A stretch of DNA of 64,000 nucleotides from an uncultured bacterium (GCA_905214495.1 CAJMLW010000003.1:1-64000), one strand, 5' to 3'. Positions 48,080 through 58,083 are shown, numbered from the stretch's first letter. A program made the numbers and translations. The notes: generated from the sequence alone by a model not told the origin.

Positions 48080-48176
48080 GGTGGCGATAGCATTCTGATA
48101 ACCTCCACCGGCCGGGTCTGACTCCGGCCTACGGCCTCCGCAGGGCCAAAGTCGGTTTCAGAATGCCGCCGCCACC
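48080..48176. repeat. Palindromic element copy 5 (forward core)
   Basis: Forward core at 48103-48154 (52 nt). Arms 48080-48098 and 48158-48176 match at 16 of 19 positions. Weak pairing can be followed outward into the jag 3' end (ACCAT, TATCGT and AAATAAAA stretches recur inverted downstream). Confidence 0.82.
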
Positions 48177-48309
48177 ACCATTTTATTTATACGTAATACG
48201 ATAGGTTATGGTGAAAGCTAACCTAAGGTAATCTTCGCATGGGTAAGATTGGTTTAGTTTAACTTTCACAGGCGAAGAAATTAAAGATATTCGAAGTACG
48301 GAGATTTTT

Positions 48310-49695
48310 ATGTATATAGATGATACAATAGCGGCCATTGCGACGCCGCCCGGCATCGGCGGGGTTGGTATTATTCGGGTTAGCGGCAAGGATAGTTTTC
48401 CTATTGTAAATAGCCTGTTCAAGAGCGCTGGCACCGTTCCGTTGATGGACCGCCAAAATAGAACGATTCAATACGGGACTATTGTGGATCCAGCGACGAA
48501 CAAGACCATCGACGAGGTTCTTGTGTTATTGATGAAGGGACCCCACTCCTACACGGCAGAGGATGTGGTGGAAATTCAGTGTCACGGCGGCATTGTGCCG
48601 GTTCGACAAATTTTGAAATTGCTCGTTAATCACGATGTGCGCATGGCCGAGGCCGGCGAATTTACGAAGCGAGCCTTTATGAACGGACGTATCGACCTCA
48701 CCCAAGCGGAGGCAATCATTGATATTATTGAAGCAAAAACAGAGGACTCCCTCTCTCTTGCTGTATCGCAGCTAGACGGTACCGTTTCGTCCTTTGTAAA
48801 AAATGTGCGTGAACAGCTCATCGCCATGATTGCTCATTTAGAGGTAACTATCGACTATCCTGAGGAGGATATCGAGGATGTAACGAGCCAAGAGGTTCGC
48901 AATCAATTACAGCCTATTTTGAAAGCTATGGATGAACTCTTGTCCACAGCGAATACAGGCCGCCTCATTCGCGACGGTATTACGACGGTTATTGTAGGCC
49001 GCCCAAATGCAGGTAAATCGAGCCTTATGAACGCTCTCTTGCGCGAAAACCGCGCTATTGTAACGGATATTCCGGGAACGACGCGGGATAGTATTGAAGA
49101 ATATATGACTGTAGAAGGCATTTCATTGCGCCTTATCGATACGGCAGGTATTCGGGATACACAAGATACGGTGGAAGCCCTCGGTGTGGAGCGTGCTCGC
49201 GATTATATTAATAAAGCAGATATTGTACTCTGTGTTATCGACGGGTCTACTCCATTAACCCCTGAAGAAATCGAAATTTTGATCTCTGTCAGCGGTTTGA
49301 ACACCATCGTACTCCTCAATAAGTCCGATGTGGCACAAGTCGTTACAGACGAAAATATCGAAGAACACGGCACATTTACAGCTATTGAGCGCATCAGTGC
49401 CAAAGACGGCGAAGGGTCTGCAGTTCTCTCCAAATGGGTGCAAGAACTCGTCTATGGCGGTCGCGTAAAACAAGATAACAGCGCCATGATCAGTAACGTG
49501 CGCCACATCAGCCTCATGGAACAAGCGAAGGCTCAAGTAGAACAAGCCCTCTCCTCCATCGACATGGGCATGCCAGTAGACTTTGTCGCTACCGATTTAC
49601 GCAGCGCTTGGGAACTATTAGGCGACATCACGGGCGATACCATCCGTGAAAGCATGATAGATGAATTATTTAGTAGATTTTGTCTCGGTAAGTGA
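48310..49695 (+). CDS. mnmE: tRNA modification GTPase MnmE
   Basis: 461 residues behind GGAG. The N-terminal folate-binding domain begins DDTIAAIATPPGIGGVGIIR. The Ras-like G domain sits in the middle (G1 GRPNAGKSSLMNALL near 223-237, G3 DTAGIRDTQDTVE, G4 NKSD). The C-terminal tetrapeptide motif is FCLGK with the Cys near the end. With MnmG it adds a carboxymethylaminomethyl group to U34 of several tRNAs. The two genes are neighbours here, 121 bp apart. Confidence 0.96.
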   Translation: MYIDDTIAAIATPPGIGGVGIIRVSGKDSFPIVNSLFKSAGTVPLMDRQNRTIQYGTIVDPATNKTIDEVLVLLMKGPHSYTAEDVVEIQCHGGIVPVRQILKLLVNHDVRMAEAGEFTKRAFMNGRIDLTQAEAIIDIIEAKTEDSLSLAVSQLDGTVSSFVKNVREQLIAMIAHLEVTIDYPEEDIEDVTSQEVRNQLQPILKAMDELLSTANTGRLIRDGITTVIVGRPNAGKSSLMNALLRENRAIVTDIPGTTRDSIEEYMTVEGISLRLIDTAGIRDTQDTVEALGVERARDYINKADIVLCVIDGSTPLTPEEIEILISVSGLNTIVLLNKSDVAQVVTDENIEEHGTFTAIERISAKDGEGSAVLSKWVQELVYGGRVKQDNSAMISNVRHISLMEQAKAQVEQALSSIDMGMPVDFVATDLRSAWELLGDITGDTIRESMIDELFSRFCLGK

Positions 49696-49722
49696 TGATG
49701 ACAATGAGTACTTCCAAAAAGC

Positions 49723-49759
49723 CTCCACTAGCCAGGTCTGACTTCGGCCTACGGCCTCG
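49723..49759 (+). repeat. Truncated core copy between mnmE and mnmG
   Basis: CTCCACTAGCCAGGTCTGAC and TTCGGCCTACGGCCTCG match the first 37 nt of the core with several changes. The rest of the core and the whole right arm are absent, as if deleted. Confidence 0.7.
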
Positions 49760-49816
49760 TGATTTAAATAAAATAAGCTTTCAATATAAGTAATAAATAT
49801 AAGGAATTCAATAAAT

Positions 49817-51688
49817 ATGTACACAGTAGATAATTATGATGTCATTGTCATCGGTGGCGGTCATGCTGGTTGTGAGGCGGCCCTCGCCTGCGCCCGCATG
49901 GGTCATCGCACGTTGATGGCGACCATCAGTTTGGATAATATTGCACTTATGCCGTGCAACCCTGCCGTTGGCGGTCCTGGTAAAAGCCATCTTGTGTATG
50001 AGCTTGATGCGTTGGGCGGTCAAATGGGTATTAATGCGGATGCTACGGCTATTCAAATGCGGATGCTCAACATGGGTAAAGGCCCTGCCGTGCATTCCTT
50101 GCGCTGCCAATCAGATAAAATTAAATACCAGCATTTGATGAAACATACCTTGGAAAATACGGATAATCTCAATGTTAAGCAAATCATGGTTACGGAGCTC
50201 AAGGTTGAGGATGGCAAGGTAACGGGCATCGTTACTGAGCTTGGCGAATTCTATGGCGCTAAGGCTGTCATTCTTTGTACAGGGACCTATTTGAAAGGCA
50301 AAATCCTCATCGGTGATATCGATTATGTAGGTGGCCCAAATGGGCAACGGGTAGCGGAACAATTTTCTCAATCCCTATTAGATAATGGCGTTGAATTGAT
50401 GCGCTTTAAGACTGGCACACCAGCCCGCGTAGATAAACGGTCGCTTAATATTGAAAATATGGCCGTTCAAGAAGGTGATGCACATCATCATGCATTCTCC
50501 TTTATGGACGAATGGATCAACCGCAACGAAGATGTATGTTGGTTGACGTATACGAATCAGGAAACGCATGAGATTATTAAAAGCAATATTCATCGTGCTC
50601 CTATGTACAGCGGTAAAATCGAAGGTGTTGGTCCGCGCTACTGTCCTTCCATCGAGGATAAGGTGGTGCGCTTTGCCGATAAAGAACGCCATCAATTATT
50701 CGTAGAACCAGAAGGAACGGGTACAAATGAAATGTATGTACAAGGCATGAGTACATCCCTTCCTATGGACGTACAATACGCATTCCTTCGGACCATTCCT
50801 GGTCTTGAAAACGTCGAAATCATGCGTCCTGCCTATGCTATTGAATACGATTGCTTGAACCCAACACAATTGACGCCAGCCCTTCAAGTAAAACATATTG
50901 AAGGCCTTTACTCTGCTGGTCAAGCTAATGGTACATCTGGCTATGAAGAAGCCGCTGCACAAGGCCTAATGGCTGGTATTAATGCTGCTTTATGGCTTGA
51001 AGGTAAGGAACCTTTCATCCTTGCTCGCTCCGAAGCATACATTGGTGTTCTCATCGATGATCTCGTCACAAAAGGTACAAATGAACCGTACCGCATGATG
51101 ACGAGCCGTAGTGAATATCGTCTATTGCTTCGTCAAGACAATGCAGATATGCGCCTTACTGAAAAAGGTCGTGCTATAGGTCTTGTAAAAGACGATCGTT
51201 GGGCTAAATTTACAGCTAAGAAAGCGGCCATCGAAGAAGGTATGGAATTGTTGCGCAACACACCTGTCAATCCGTCCAAGGAAACGCAAGCCTTGCTTGA
51301 AAGCTTGGGCACAGCCCCTATCAAAACAGGTATCCACGCATATGATTTGGTAAAACGTAATGAACTCTCCTATGCTACCGTAGCTGATGCATTCGGTTTG
51401 AAACGCTTTACACCTGACGTAGAAGAAGCTATGGATATTGCCATTACCTATGAAGGTTACATCAAAAAGCAAATGGAACAAGTTGAGAAGGTTCGCAAAC
51501 TGGAAGAAAAAATTCTTCCAAAAGAATGGGATTATACAGAAATTAAAGGTATTTCCCTTGAAGCACAACAAAAGCTCAACAAAATTCGCCCTCACTCCAT
51601 CGGCCAAGCCAGCCGTATCTCTGGCGTATCCCCGGCGGATGTGTCTGTACTGTTGATTCAACTAGAACAATACAATAGAAGTAAATAA
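49817..51688 (+). CDS. mnmG: tRNA uridine-5-carboxymethylaminomethyl modification enzyme MnmG
   Basis: 623 residues behind AAGGA. The FAD fold starts [20 protein letters not shown] (residues 7-26), then [20 protein letters not shown]. The family motif [20 protein letters not shown] lies near 375-395. The C-terminal helical part is involved in MnmE binding. Together the pair modifies U34 of tRNAs, using methylene-tetrahydrofolate, NADH and glycine or ammonium. A 587-bp gene-poor gap follows before rsmG. Confidence 0.97.
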   Translation: MYTVDNYDVIVIGGGHAGCEAALACARMGHRTLMATISLDNIALMPCNPAVGGPGKSHLVYELDALGGQMGINADATAIQMRMLNMGKGPAVHSLRCQSDKIKYQHLMKHTLENTDNLNVKQIMVTELKVEDGKVTGIVTELGEFYGAKAVILCTGTYLKGKILIGDIDYVGGPNGQRVAEQFSQSLLDNGVELMRFKTGTPARVDKRSLNIENMAVQEGDAHHHAFSFMDEWINRNEDVCWLTYTNQETHEIIKSNIHRAPMYSGKIEGVGPRYCPSIEDKVVRFADKERHQLFVEPEGTGTNEMYVQGMSTSLPMDVQYAFLRTIPGLENVEIMRPAYAIEYDCLNPTQLTPALQVKHIEGLYSAGQANGTSGYEEAAAQGLMAGINAALWLEGKEPFILARSEAYIGVLIDDLVTKGTNEPYRMMTSRSEYRLLLRQDNADMRLTEKGRAIGLVKDDRWAKFTAKKAAIEEGMELLRNTPVNPSKETQALLESLGTAPIKTGIHAYDLVKRNELSYATVADAFGLKRFTPDVEEAMDIAITYEGYIKKQMEQVEKVRKLEEKILPKEWDYTEIKGISLEAQQKLNKIRPHSIGQASRISGVSPADVSVLLIQLEQYNRSK

Positions 51689-52133
51689 GGATAGCCCAAG
51701 TTTAAATAAGAACCACATATATTTTTGTTTCATGGGTACCACTTCCTATTGATTGTAGTGTATCCATAAATAATACTATTAGCAAGCTTTATTTTTTAGA
51801 AATATAAAAGTGAGCTATATACGTAAATTTTTGTATATTTATAAAATATATTATTCTACCAGTAAAATATGTACACTAGAAAAATACACTAAGTGTACAT
51901 TCAGAATAGACAAAACAATTTATATGTGAAGAAAAGTTCATAGTGATAAATTATAGATAAACAGTAAAATTTAAAAGGTAGAAATAAGATATATAAATTT
52001 GGAAAAGGATGTGTTAGAAGGTTAACAAAATAGGTTTACAATTATGAGGCGATTTAGATGATATAAGATTTTTATGCGTACCTCCTCTTTTTGCACTTTT
52101 ATCTATATAGTAAATGAGAATATATTGAGAATA
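51689..52133. other. AT-rich intergenic stretch before rsmG
   Basis: No coding frame with a start and ribosome-binding site was seen. There is an inverted repeat, TGTACACT with AGTGTACA, near 51870-51899 around 14 nt. The rest is very AT-rich. I recognise no RNA gene or riboswitch; a short regulator or a lost gene is possible. Confidence 0.4.
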
Positions 52134-52142
52134 TGGTATAAT
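52134..52142 (+). promoter_or_regulatory. Extended -10 promoter for rsmG
   Basis: TGGTATAAT at 52134-52142 is a perfect extended -10. There is no good -35 at 17 bp (ATGAGA). The rsmG start is about 130 bp downstream. Confidence 0.5.
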
Positions 52143-52275
52143 AGATACAAATATGACTCTTATATTTCGCTTGTATGCTCTTTTTTAGTAATTATCCTAG
52201 AAGCACATAAACAGGCCTTACAGTGCGAATAAATGAATTTTAATCTGAATTACATACATATAGTTAGGAGCACTG

Positions 52276-53028
52276 ATGAAAGAAAAATATGATGTGCCTA
52301 TCGCTAGTGAATCTGAGTTTGTAGAATATATGCTTTCACAAATGGTATCATTTGGATTGCCATGCACACAGCAGCAAGCAAAAGATTTCTACGTGTACTA
52401 TGCACGCATGATTGAAACAAATAAATATCTCAACCTCACCGGTATTACGGATATGAAAGAGGTCGTGGTTAAGCACATGATTGATTCTCTATCTTGTTAT
52501 GATCCGAAAATTATCAAATCTGGATCCTCCATTATCGATGTCGGAACCGGTGCAGGATTTCCTGGCATTCCGTTGGCTATTTATGATAGAACCTTGCACG
52601 TAGCCTTGTTTGATTCCCTCAAGAAACGCCTTACCTTTCTTGAGTCTGTTATCGACGAATTGCAATTGACGAACTGCAAGACCTTACATGGACGCGCTGA
52701 AGATTTGAGTCATCAAGATTATCGTGAAAGCTTTGATATCGCTACGAGTCGTGCCGTTGCAAGATTACCAATCCTATTAGAATGGACCGTGCCCTACGTT
52801 AAACAAGGCGGCTATGTTATCGCCTTAAAAGGCGCTATCTACGAAGAAGAAGTCGGCGAATCTGATAAAGCCCTTAGCACATTAAAAGCATCCATCGAAG
52901 ATGTAAGAACCGTGACCTTACCGACACTAGATGATAAACGAGCTATCGTGTACATTAAGAAAACAGGAAAAACACCTGGGAAATATCCTAGAAAACCAAA
53001 AGAGATAAAGGATAAACCGTTATTATAA
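52276..53028 (+). CDS. rsmG: 16S rRNA (guanine527-N7) methyltransferase RsmG
   Basis: 250 residues; TTAGGAGCACTG precedes the ATG. The SAM-binding loop is SSIIDVGTGAGFPGIPLAIY at about 86-105, after the family segment NKYLNLTGITDMKEVVVKHM. A later ATSRAVARLPILLEWTVPYV is conserved. It methylates G527 in 16S rRNA, and loss gives low streptomycin resistance. The C-terminus is lysine-rich. The stop codon is the first base set of palindromic copy 7. Confidence 0.93.
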   Translation: MKEKYDVPIASESEFVEYMLSQMVSFGLPCTQQQAKDFYVYYARMIETNKYLNLTGITDMKEVVVKHMIDSLSCYDPKIIKSGSSIIDVGTGAGFPGIPLAIYDRTLHVALFDSLKKRLTFLESVIDELQLTNCKTLHGRAEDLSHQDYRESFDIATSRAVARLPILLEWTVPYVKQGGYVIALKGAIYEEEVGESDKALSTLKASIEDVRTVTLPTLDDKRAIVYIKKTGKTPGKYPRKPKEIKDKPLL

Positions 53029-53210
53029 TATGCTACAATCTTTTTCATTAATGTAAGCAATCTAAAAACACCTTCCAAAAAACCTCCACCGGCCGGGTCT
53101 GACTCTGGCCTATCGGCCTCCGCAGGGCCAAAGTCGTTTTTTGAAAGGTGTTTTTAGATTAAACTATATATTATAGGTAACAATAAATAGGAAAAGATTG
53201 TAGCATATTA
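53026..53210. repeat. Palindromic element copy 7 (forward core) overlapping the rsmG stop
   Basis: Forward core at 53084-53136 (53 nt, one extra base in CCTATCGG). Inner arms 53059-53083 and 53136-53160 pair almost perfectly. The outermost 19 bases, TAATATGCTACAATCTTTT at 53026-53044, start with the rsmG stop codon and recur perfectly inverted at 53192-53210. The element is 185 bp. Confidence 0.88.
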
Positions 53211-53235
53211 ACACTAATGGCTATATCGAAAACAA

Positions 53236-53271
53236 AATAGGGAATAAATCTATTTTGATTTGTTCCCTATT
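53236..53271 (+). terminator. Hairpin downstream of rsmG
   Basis: AATAGGGAA (53236-53244) pairs with TTCCCTATT (53263-53271), followed by CTTTT. It is a plausible rsmG terminator, or from the other side a backup for metF. Confidence 0.55.
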
Positions 53272-53326
53272 CTTTTAAGATTTGCATATTATTTATTACG
53301 TTTTTGCTTAATTATAGAATAAAGAA

Positions 53327-53406
53327 GCTCCCAATAGCCTCCTAAAAATGACTTCGGGTCCCGCTTTAGCGCGATAGCGTGTCATTTTTGGGAGGCTGTT
53401 GGGAGC
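53327..53406. repeat. Palindromic element variant next to metF
   Basis: Arms of 26 nt at 53327-53352 and 53381-53406 pair with two mismatches (the ends read GCTCCCAA and TTGGGAGC). The 28-nt loop (TTCGGGTCCCGCTTTAGCG and more) is a variant core with the ACTTCGGG piece. It lies 22 bp after the metF stop and probably ends its transcript. Confidence 0.7.
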
Positions 53407-53427
53407 ACTTTTGCTGTTATTTAAGAT

Positions 53428-54285
53428 TTACACGTGATCAATAATATGCAAAGTCGTATCTATATCATTAAGCGGCATGATATGTACGCCTGCAGCGATT
53501 TTTTTGATTTGTTCTAGTGTTTCGATAGCGATTTCTGTACCCGCTTCTTTGCCACCTTTTTCTACGCGGTCAAGGATGTCTTGGGTAAGGTTGATTCCAG
53601 GCACTTTTTCGTGAAGATATGTTGCCATTTTAAAGCTTTTGAGAGGAATCAAACCAAGCATAATAGGTACATTGAATTCAGACATTTTGTCGATATAGCG
53701 TTTAGCTTGTTCTAAATCATAGATTGGTTGTGTTTGCACAAAATGAGCACCATTTTTGATTTTAGCAGCTAGTTTTTGCCGTTCGATTTCTAAATCTGGT
53801 GCACCGGGATTACCTGTAGCACCGATGTAGAAATTCGTTGGCTCTTCAAGGTCGTTACCAGCAAGGTCCTTGCCTGCGTTCAATGTTTTTGCAATGTTAA
53901 GTAAGCCCATGCAATCCACTTCAAATACGGATTGTGCGAATGAGTGGTCGCCATGGTCCGGCTTATCACCTGTCAGTGTCAAAATGTTATTAACACCAAG
54001 TGCTGCAGCACCGAGCAGTTCGGATTGTAAGCCTATGATGTTGCGGTCACGGCATGTGAGGTGGAAAATCGTTTCGATGCCTTCATTATGTTGCAATAAA
54101 TAGGACAAGGAAATAGGGCTCATGCGCATTTTAGACATAGGGCTATCCGCAATGTTTATGGCGTCAACCTTGCCTTTTAGGCGCGCTGCTTGTTCAAAAA
54201 CCTTTTGGGCAGAACTGCTTTTAGGTGGGTCCAACTCAACGGTGATGGTGAACTGGCCATTTTGGTGTTTCTCACGTAATGTCAT
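53428..54285 (-). CDS. metF: Methylenetetrahydrofolate reductase family protein (MetF-like)
   Basis: 285 residues. Two ATGs follow AGAGGTAT; the second (54285) has the better spacing, the first is at 54288. The TIM-barrel family shows TVELDPPKSSSAQKVFEQAA near the N-terminus, then INIADSPMSKMRMSPISLSY. A nucleotide-binding region NNILTLTGDKPDHGDHSFAQ and KNGAHFVQTQPIYDLEQAKR follow. It makes 5-methyl-tetrahydrofolate for methionine synthase, and metH lies just upstream (112 bp). No flavin-binding test was possible; it resembles the short Gram-positive version. Confidence 0.85.
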   Translation of the reverse strand: MTLREKHQNGQFTITVELDPPKSSSAQKVFEQAARLKGKVDAINIADSPMSKMRMSPISLSYLLQHNEGIETIFHLTCRDRNIIGLQSELLGAAALGVNNILTLTGDKPDHGDHSFAQSVFEVDCMGLLNIAKTLNAGKDLAGNDLEEPTNFYIGATGNPGAPDLEIERQKLAAKIKNGAHFVQTQPIYDLEQAKRYIDKMSEFNVPIMLGLIPLKSFKMATYLHEKVPGINLTQDILDRVEKGGKEAGTEIAIETLEQIKKIAAGVHIMPLNDIDTTLHIIDHV

Positions 54286-54396
54286 CATATACCTCTTATC
54301 TATTCTTTGTATGGTGAAAGCCTCATATGCGTTATGTGAGCATTATTTTAGACTTTCACCATGAGTATTACCTATATTATATGCCTAGATTAGCCA

Positions 54397-56829
54397 TTAT
54401 TTCAAAGTTTCAAAAAAATCGTTCGCGTGATTTACAGCCGCGATGCCGTCCTTGGCGTAAATATCTGCGCCCGCTTGGTCAGCGTAATCTTGGGATACTA
54501 CGGCGCCACCAACCATGACCTTCGTTTTAAGGCCGGCTGCACGAATAGCAGCGATGGTATTATCGATTTGAGGCATTGTGGTCGTCATTAAGGAACAAAT
54601 GCCTACGAGGGCCGCCTTGTTGTCCTTAATGGCTTGTACGATGACCTCAGGGTCAACATCCTTGCCGAGATCGACAATTTTATAACCATTGTTTTCGAGC
54701 AATGCAGCTACGATATTTTTGCCTAAATCGTGAATATCGCCCTTAACAGTGGCTACAACAACGGTTCCTTTATCTAAACTGTCGCTGGCCGGAATGATTT
54801 CTTTGATAGTGTTGAAAGCAGCTTGCATCGTTTCCGCAGCGAGCATAACTTGTGGCAAGAATAATTTACCAGAACCGAATTTGTCGCCTACTACGTTCAT
54901 GGCTTCTGAAAGCCCTTTTTTCGTAATATCTAGTGGATCAATGCCGTCAGCTAATGCCTTTTTAACAAGTTCTATGATAGCTTCCTTTTCGCCTTGTTCT
55001 ACACAAGCGCGGATATTAGCTAATGGGTCGTTGCTATCAAAGGATGCTTTATCTGGACTTTTTGGCGCCGCATTGCCTGGTGCTGTAGTTTCATCTTCGT
55101 AACCATATTCTTTTATGAATTCTGCAGAACCTGGGTCCCAACCAAGTAATGTGGTGCTTGATACAAATGCTTTTTTAGCTGCGTAGTTAAGCGGATTCAT
55201 GATTGGTGTGGTCAAACCGGATGCAAGGGCCATTGTTAGGAATTGACCATTTAGATACGGACGTTGTGGCATGCCGAAGGAAATATTGGATAAGCCCATA
55301 ACAGTTGGAAAACCAAATTTTTCTTTATATAAACGCAATGTGCTAAGCGTTTGTCGTGCACTATCTTCGCCGCTGGCAAGTGTTAATACCAATGGGTCAA
55401 GCAAGAGGTCGTGCGGTTGTAAACCATAGCCATATGCGCGATTTACGATGTTTTCAGCCAAAGCAACGCGATCCTCAGCCTTTTCAGGTAAATCGCCACT
55501 GCAGATTGGCAAGCAAAGCAATGCAGCGCCATAGCGTTTAGCCAATGGCATAACGTGTGTGATGGAATCTTCTTCTCCATTTACAGAGTTGATAAGTGCA
55601 CGGCCAGGATAGTTTTTAAGGGCTACCTCCATGGCTTTAGGATCCAATGTATCGATGGATAATGGCGTTTCTACAAGCATGGACAATTCGAAGATGGCTT
55701 TTTCCATCAAAGGTGTTTGATCCATACCGGCTACACCCATATTCACATCGAGGATATCTGCACCTGCTTCTACTTGGTCTAAGGCATCGCGTTTTACACG
55801 AATGAAAGAACCGTCCCGTAGTTCTTGAGCGAGCACCTTACGGCCTGTTGGATTGATACGTTCGCCGATAATCAATGGCTTTACATTGTGACCTAATTCG
55901 ATTAATTTTGTACGGCTTGTAATCACTGTTTTAGGCTCAATATGAGTACGTTCTTTAGGTGTATGTGCTTTTACAGCATCAGAAATCGATTGAATATGCG
56001 CTGGTGTTGTACCACAGCAGCCACCTACATAACTTGCACCTGCATCAACAATTGGAATCATCAATGGGCCCATGTCTTCTGCTGAAAGCGGAAATACCGT
56101 TTGCTTGTTAATGAGTTGTGGCATACCTGCGTTTGGTTGGCAGATGATTGGTAAATTAGTAACACTGGCGATTTTTTCAATGAGCGGAGTGATTTGCTCA
56201 GGTCCAAGAGAACAGTTAATACCAATAATATCAGCCCCCATTGCCTCTACGATAGTTGTGGCAACCTCTGGAGGTGTACCAGTGATAGTACGACCGTCTT
56301 CGCTGAAAGAAAATTGACAGATGATTTGTACATCTTCTTTAGTCTTACCTGCTGTTTCACGAGCATCCAAAGATGCTAATAGAGCGGCACGCATTTCTTG
56401 AACATCGATAATCGTTTCGATAATGATGAAATCAACGCCACCTTCAATCAAAGCCTCTGCTTGTTCTCTATATGTATCGTAAATAGAATCAAAGCTCATA
56501 TTGCCCAAAGGTTGTAAAAAACGTCCTGTAGGGCCCATAGAACCAGCTACACGAGCAGATGGCTTGAACTCTGCAATTGCTTTTTTTGCAACCTTTACAG
56601 CTGCTATATTTATTTCTTTTACACGATCTTGTAAATTGTAATCTTCTAATTTAAGGCCGCATGCACCAAATGTATTGGTAGTAATTACATCACTACCATG
56701 TTGTAAATATTGTGTGTGGATATTTTTTACTACTTCTGGTCGTTCCACGTTAAATAATTCTGGGCAATAGCCCTCTTCTAGGCCTGCTGCTTGGAGCATT
56801 GTACCCATAGCGCCGTCAAAAATGTACAT
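54397..56829 (-). CDS. metH: Cobalamin-dependent methionine synthase MetH (without reactivation domain)
   Basis: 810 residues. AAAGGATG precedes the ATG at 56829. Domain order: homocysteine binding (about 1-290; zinc Cys in GINCSLGP and GGCCGTTPAHI), pterin binding (about 320-570; ILDVNMGVAG), cobalamin cap and B12 domain (about 600-810; KGDIHDLGKNIVAALLENNG, with the cobalt-binding His). It moves the methyl group from methyl-tetrahydrofolate to homocysteine. E. coli MetH has about 1220 residues with a C-terminal SAM-binding activation domain; here that part is the separate gene at 57071-57823. Confidence 0.93.
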   Translation of the reverse strand: MYIFDGAMGTMLQAAGLEEGYCPELFNVERPEVVKNIHTQYLQHGSDVITTNTFGACGLKLEDYNLQDRVKEINIAAVKVAKKAIAEFKPSARVAGSMGPTGRFLQPLGNMSFDSIYDTYREQAEALIEGGVDFIIIETIIDVQEMRAALLASLDARETAGKTKEDVQIICQFSFSEDGRTITGTPPEVATTIVEAMGADIIGINCSLGPEQITPLIEKIASVTNLPIICQPNAGMPQLINKQTVFPLSAEDMGPLMIPIVDAGASYVGGCCGTTPAHIQSISDAVKAHTPKERTHIEPKTVITSRTKLIELGHNVKPLIIGERINPTGRKVLAQELRDGSFIRVKRDALDQVEAGADILDVNMGVAGMDQTPLMEKAIFELSMLVETPLSIDTLDPKAMEVALKNYPGRALINSVNGEEDSITHVMPLAKRYGAALLCLPICSGDLPEKAEDRVALAENIVNRAYGYGLQPHDLLLDPLVLTLASGEDSARQTLSTLRLYKEKFGFPTVMGLSNISFGMPQRPYLNGQFLTMALASGLTTPIMNPLNYAAKKAFVSSTTLLGWDPGSAEFIKEYGYEDETTAPGNAAPKSPDKASFDSNDPLANIRACVEQGEKEAIIELVKKALADGIDPLDITKKGLSEAMNVVGDKFGSGKLFLPQVMLAAETMQAAFNTIKEIIPASDSLDKGTVVVATVKGDIHDLGKNIVAALLENNGYKIVDLGKDVDPEVIVQAIKDNKAALVGICSLMTTTMPQIDNTIAAIRAAGLKTKVMVGGAVVSQDYADQAGADIYAKDGIAAVNHANDFFETLK

Positions 56830-56847
56830 GTGAATCATCCTTTATAT

Positions 56848-56959
56848 ATTGGAATGTAGGTCACCAAAGACATTCGCACTCCACCGCCTTAACAGTCGTC
56901 GGCCAAGGGCCTAGATCTGGCAAAGTCGGTCTCAGAACCTTGGTGACCTACATTCCAAT
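56848..56959. repeat. Palindromic element copy 8 (decayed core)
   Basis: ATTGGAATGTAGGTCACCAA (56848-56867) and its perfect complement (56940-56959) flank 72 nt. The middle still holds CTCCACCG, a GGCC and CAAAGTCGG in forward order, but the rest has diverged. It separates metH from its activation-domain gene and lies 21 bp from a parS site. Confidence 0.75.
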
Positions 56960-56979
56960 TATTAATACTATAAATAGAT

Positions 56980-56995
56980 TGTTTCACGTGAAACA
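56980..56995. promoter_or_regulatory. parS site 1
   Basis: Exact TGTTTCACGTGAAACA, the 16-bp ParB-binding palindrome. Between metH and its activation-domain gene. Confidence 0.93.
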
Positions 56996-57039
56996 TTTTT
57001 GCCTGTACATAGGTACAATGGTACAGATGTACAAGGTAA

Positions 57040-57055
57040 TGTTTCACGTGAAACA
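57040..57055. promoter_or_regulatory. parS site 2
   Basis: Exact TGTTTCACGTGAAACA, 60 bp from site 1 (start to start), just past the 3' end of the metH activation-domain gene. Confidence 0.93.
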
Positions 57056-57070
57056 TCGTGTGTTAAAATT

Positions 57071-57823
57071 TTATTCTGTTGGTTGGGCTTTCATAGCTAT
57101 ACCAGATGTTTCGGCTGTTGTTTTGCTTGTTTCTGGTTTTGGAACAGCTGCTTTTTCTGGAAGTTTTCTTGATTGGCAATCTTTTTGTGAGCAGGAGCTA
57201 CAACCGCGTTTTGTTGTCAAGCATTGGTCTCCTGGCATTAAACCGATAATGGCTGTTACGGATTTTCTTGGAAATAATAAGAAGTTTTCTGTAACTTGTA
57301 GACCAATTTGTTCGGTTTTGATGATTTTACCAAGTTGTGGTTGAATTTCTAAAGGCCAGTTGCCATAACCTGGGCTAAAACGCCATGTAGGTGCATAACC
57401 TTGTTTCTTAGCAATATTATTAATTACCTCGTTAACTTGGTCAGCCACTTGTTCAACTGCAGTTGTTGCAGCCGCATCTAGTAAGAGACCTACTGTGTAG
57501 TTGCCTTGTTTAAATAGCTGTTCGCTACGTCTTTCAACGTCTTCACCGACTGTAACACCTAGCACATACACCTTTGTAGATTTTTCAAGGTGTTTTTCAA
57601 TGATAGAGCCTTCAATTTTGAGCGGCGGATTACTTAGGATAACTTTGTTTTCCGCATCGTAATCATATTCTTGATAGACACCCTTTGGTGTCGCTAATAA
57701 TTGGATTTCTTTACAAGCTTCGTCAACGAATTTTTCTGGAAAATCTTCGGCATGACGAAGTCCTGCATATCGCTTTACTTCGTCCTTGTTGATGACGGGA
57801 AGCATTCCGTTATAAATGGGCAT
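57071..57823 (-). CDS. MetH activation-domain protein (cobalamin reactivation, SAM binding)
   Basis: 250 residues, close to the 240-300 residues of the C-terminal activation domain of MetH. Segments like VLGVTVGEDVERRSEQLFKQ, LLDAAATTAVEQVADQVNEV and TWRFSPGYGNWPLEIQPQL contain the RxSPGYG SAM-binding signature. A tail with GCSSCSQKDCQSRK and low-complexity Pro/Lys/Thr follows. As a separate protein it would donate SAM to reactivate oxidised MetH cobalamin. It lies directly upstream of metH on the same strand, separated by two parS sites and a palindromic element. Confidence 0.85.
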   Translation of the reverse strand: MPIYNGMLPVINKDEVKRYAGLRHAEDFPEKFVDEACKEIQLLATPKGVYQEYDYDAENKVILSNPPLKIEGSIIEKHLEKSTKVYVLGVTVGEDVERRSEQLFKQGNYTVGLLLDAAATTAVEQVADQVNEVINNIAKKQGYAPTWRFSPGYGNWPLEIQPQLGKIIKTEQIGLQVTENFLLFPRKSVTAIIGLMPGDQCLTTKRGCSSCSQKDCQSRKLPEKAAVPKPETSKTTAETSGIAMKAQPTE

Positions 57824-58083
57824 GTGAAACGCCTCCTTTAAAAATAAAATAGATTGTATGGTTAAAATGTTAAACCTATTAAAATACTGTCTTTTATAAG
57901 TATAAATATATCTATATATACTGTAAAGGTTATAGCTTCATATAATTTATTGAGTTGCGTCCATAGAAAAAAGTTATATGTAAATATTTTATACCTAATG
58001 GTGTAAATCTATTAAGTGATAACACGTAATAAAATAAATTTATATGCTGATATATCACTATTAGTGAACATATATTTTTTTAA
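57824..58083. other. AT-rich gap between metH-activation gene and parA
   Basis: Divergent promoter region. No coding frame with a plausible start was found apart from short AT-rich chance frames. It contains one parS site at its right end and the parA promoter beyond it. Confidence 0.4.

Noticed and set aside
56829..57070. B12 or SAM riboswitch before metH
   Set aside because: The gap is filled by the palindromic element and two parS sites, and no riboswitch core was recognised.
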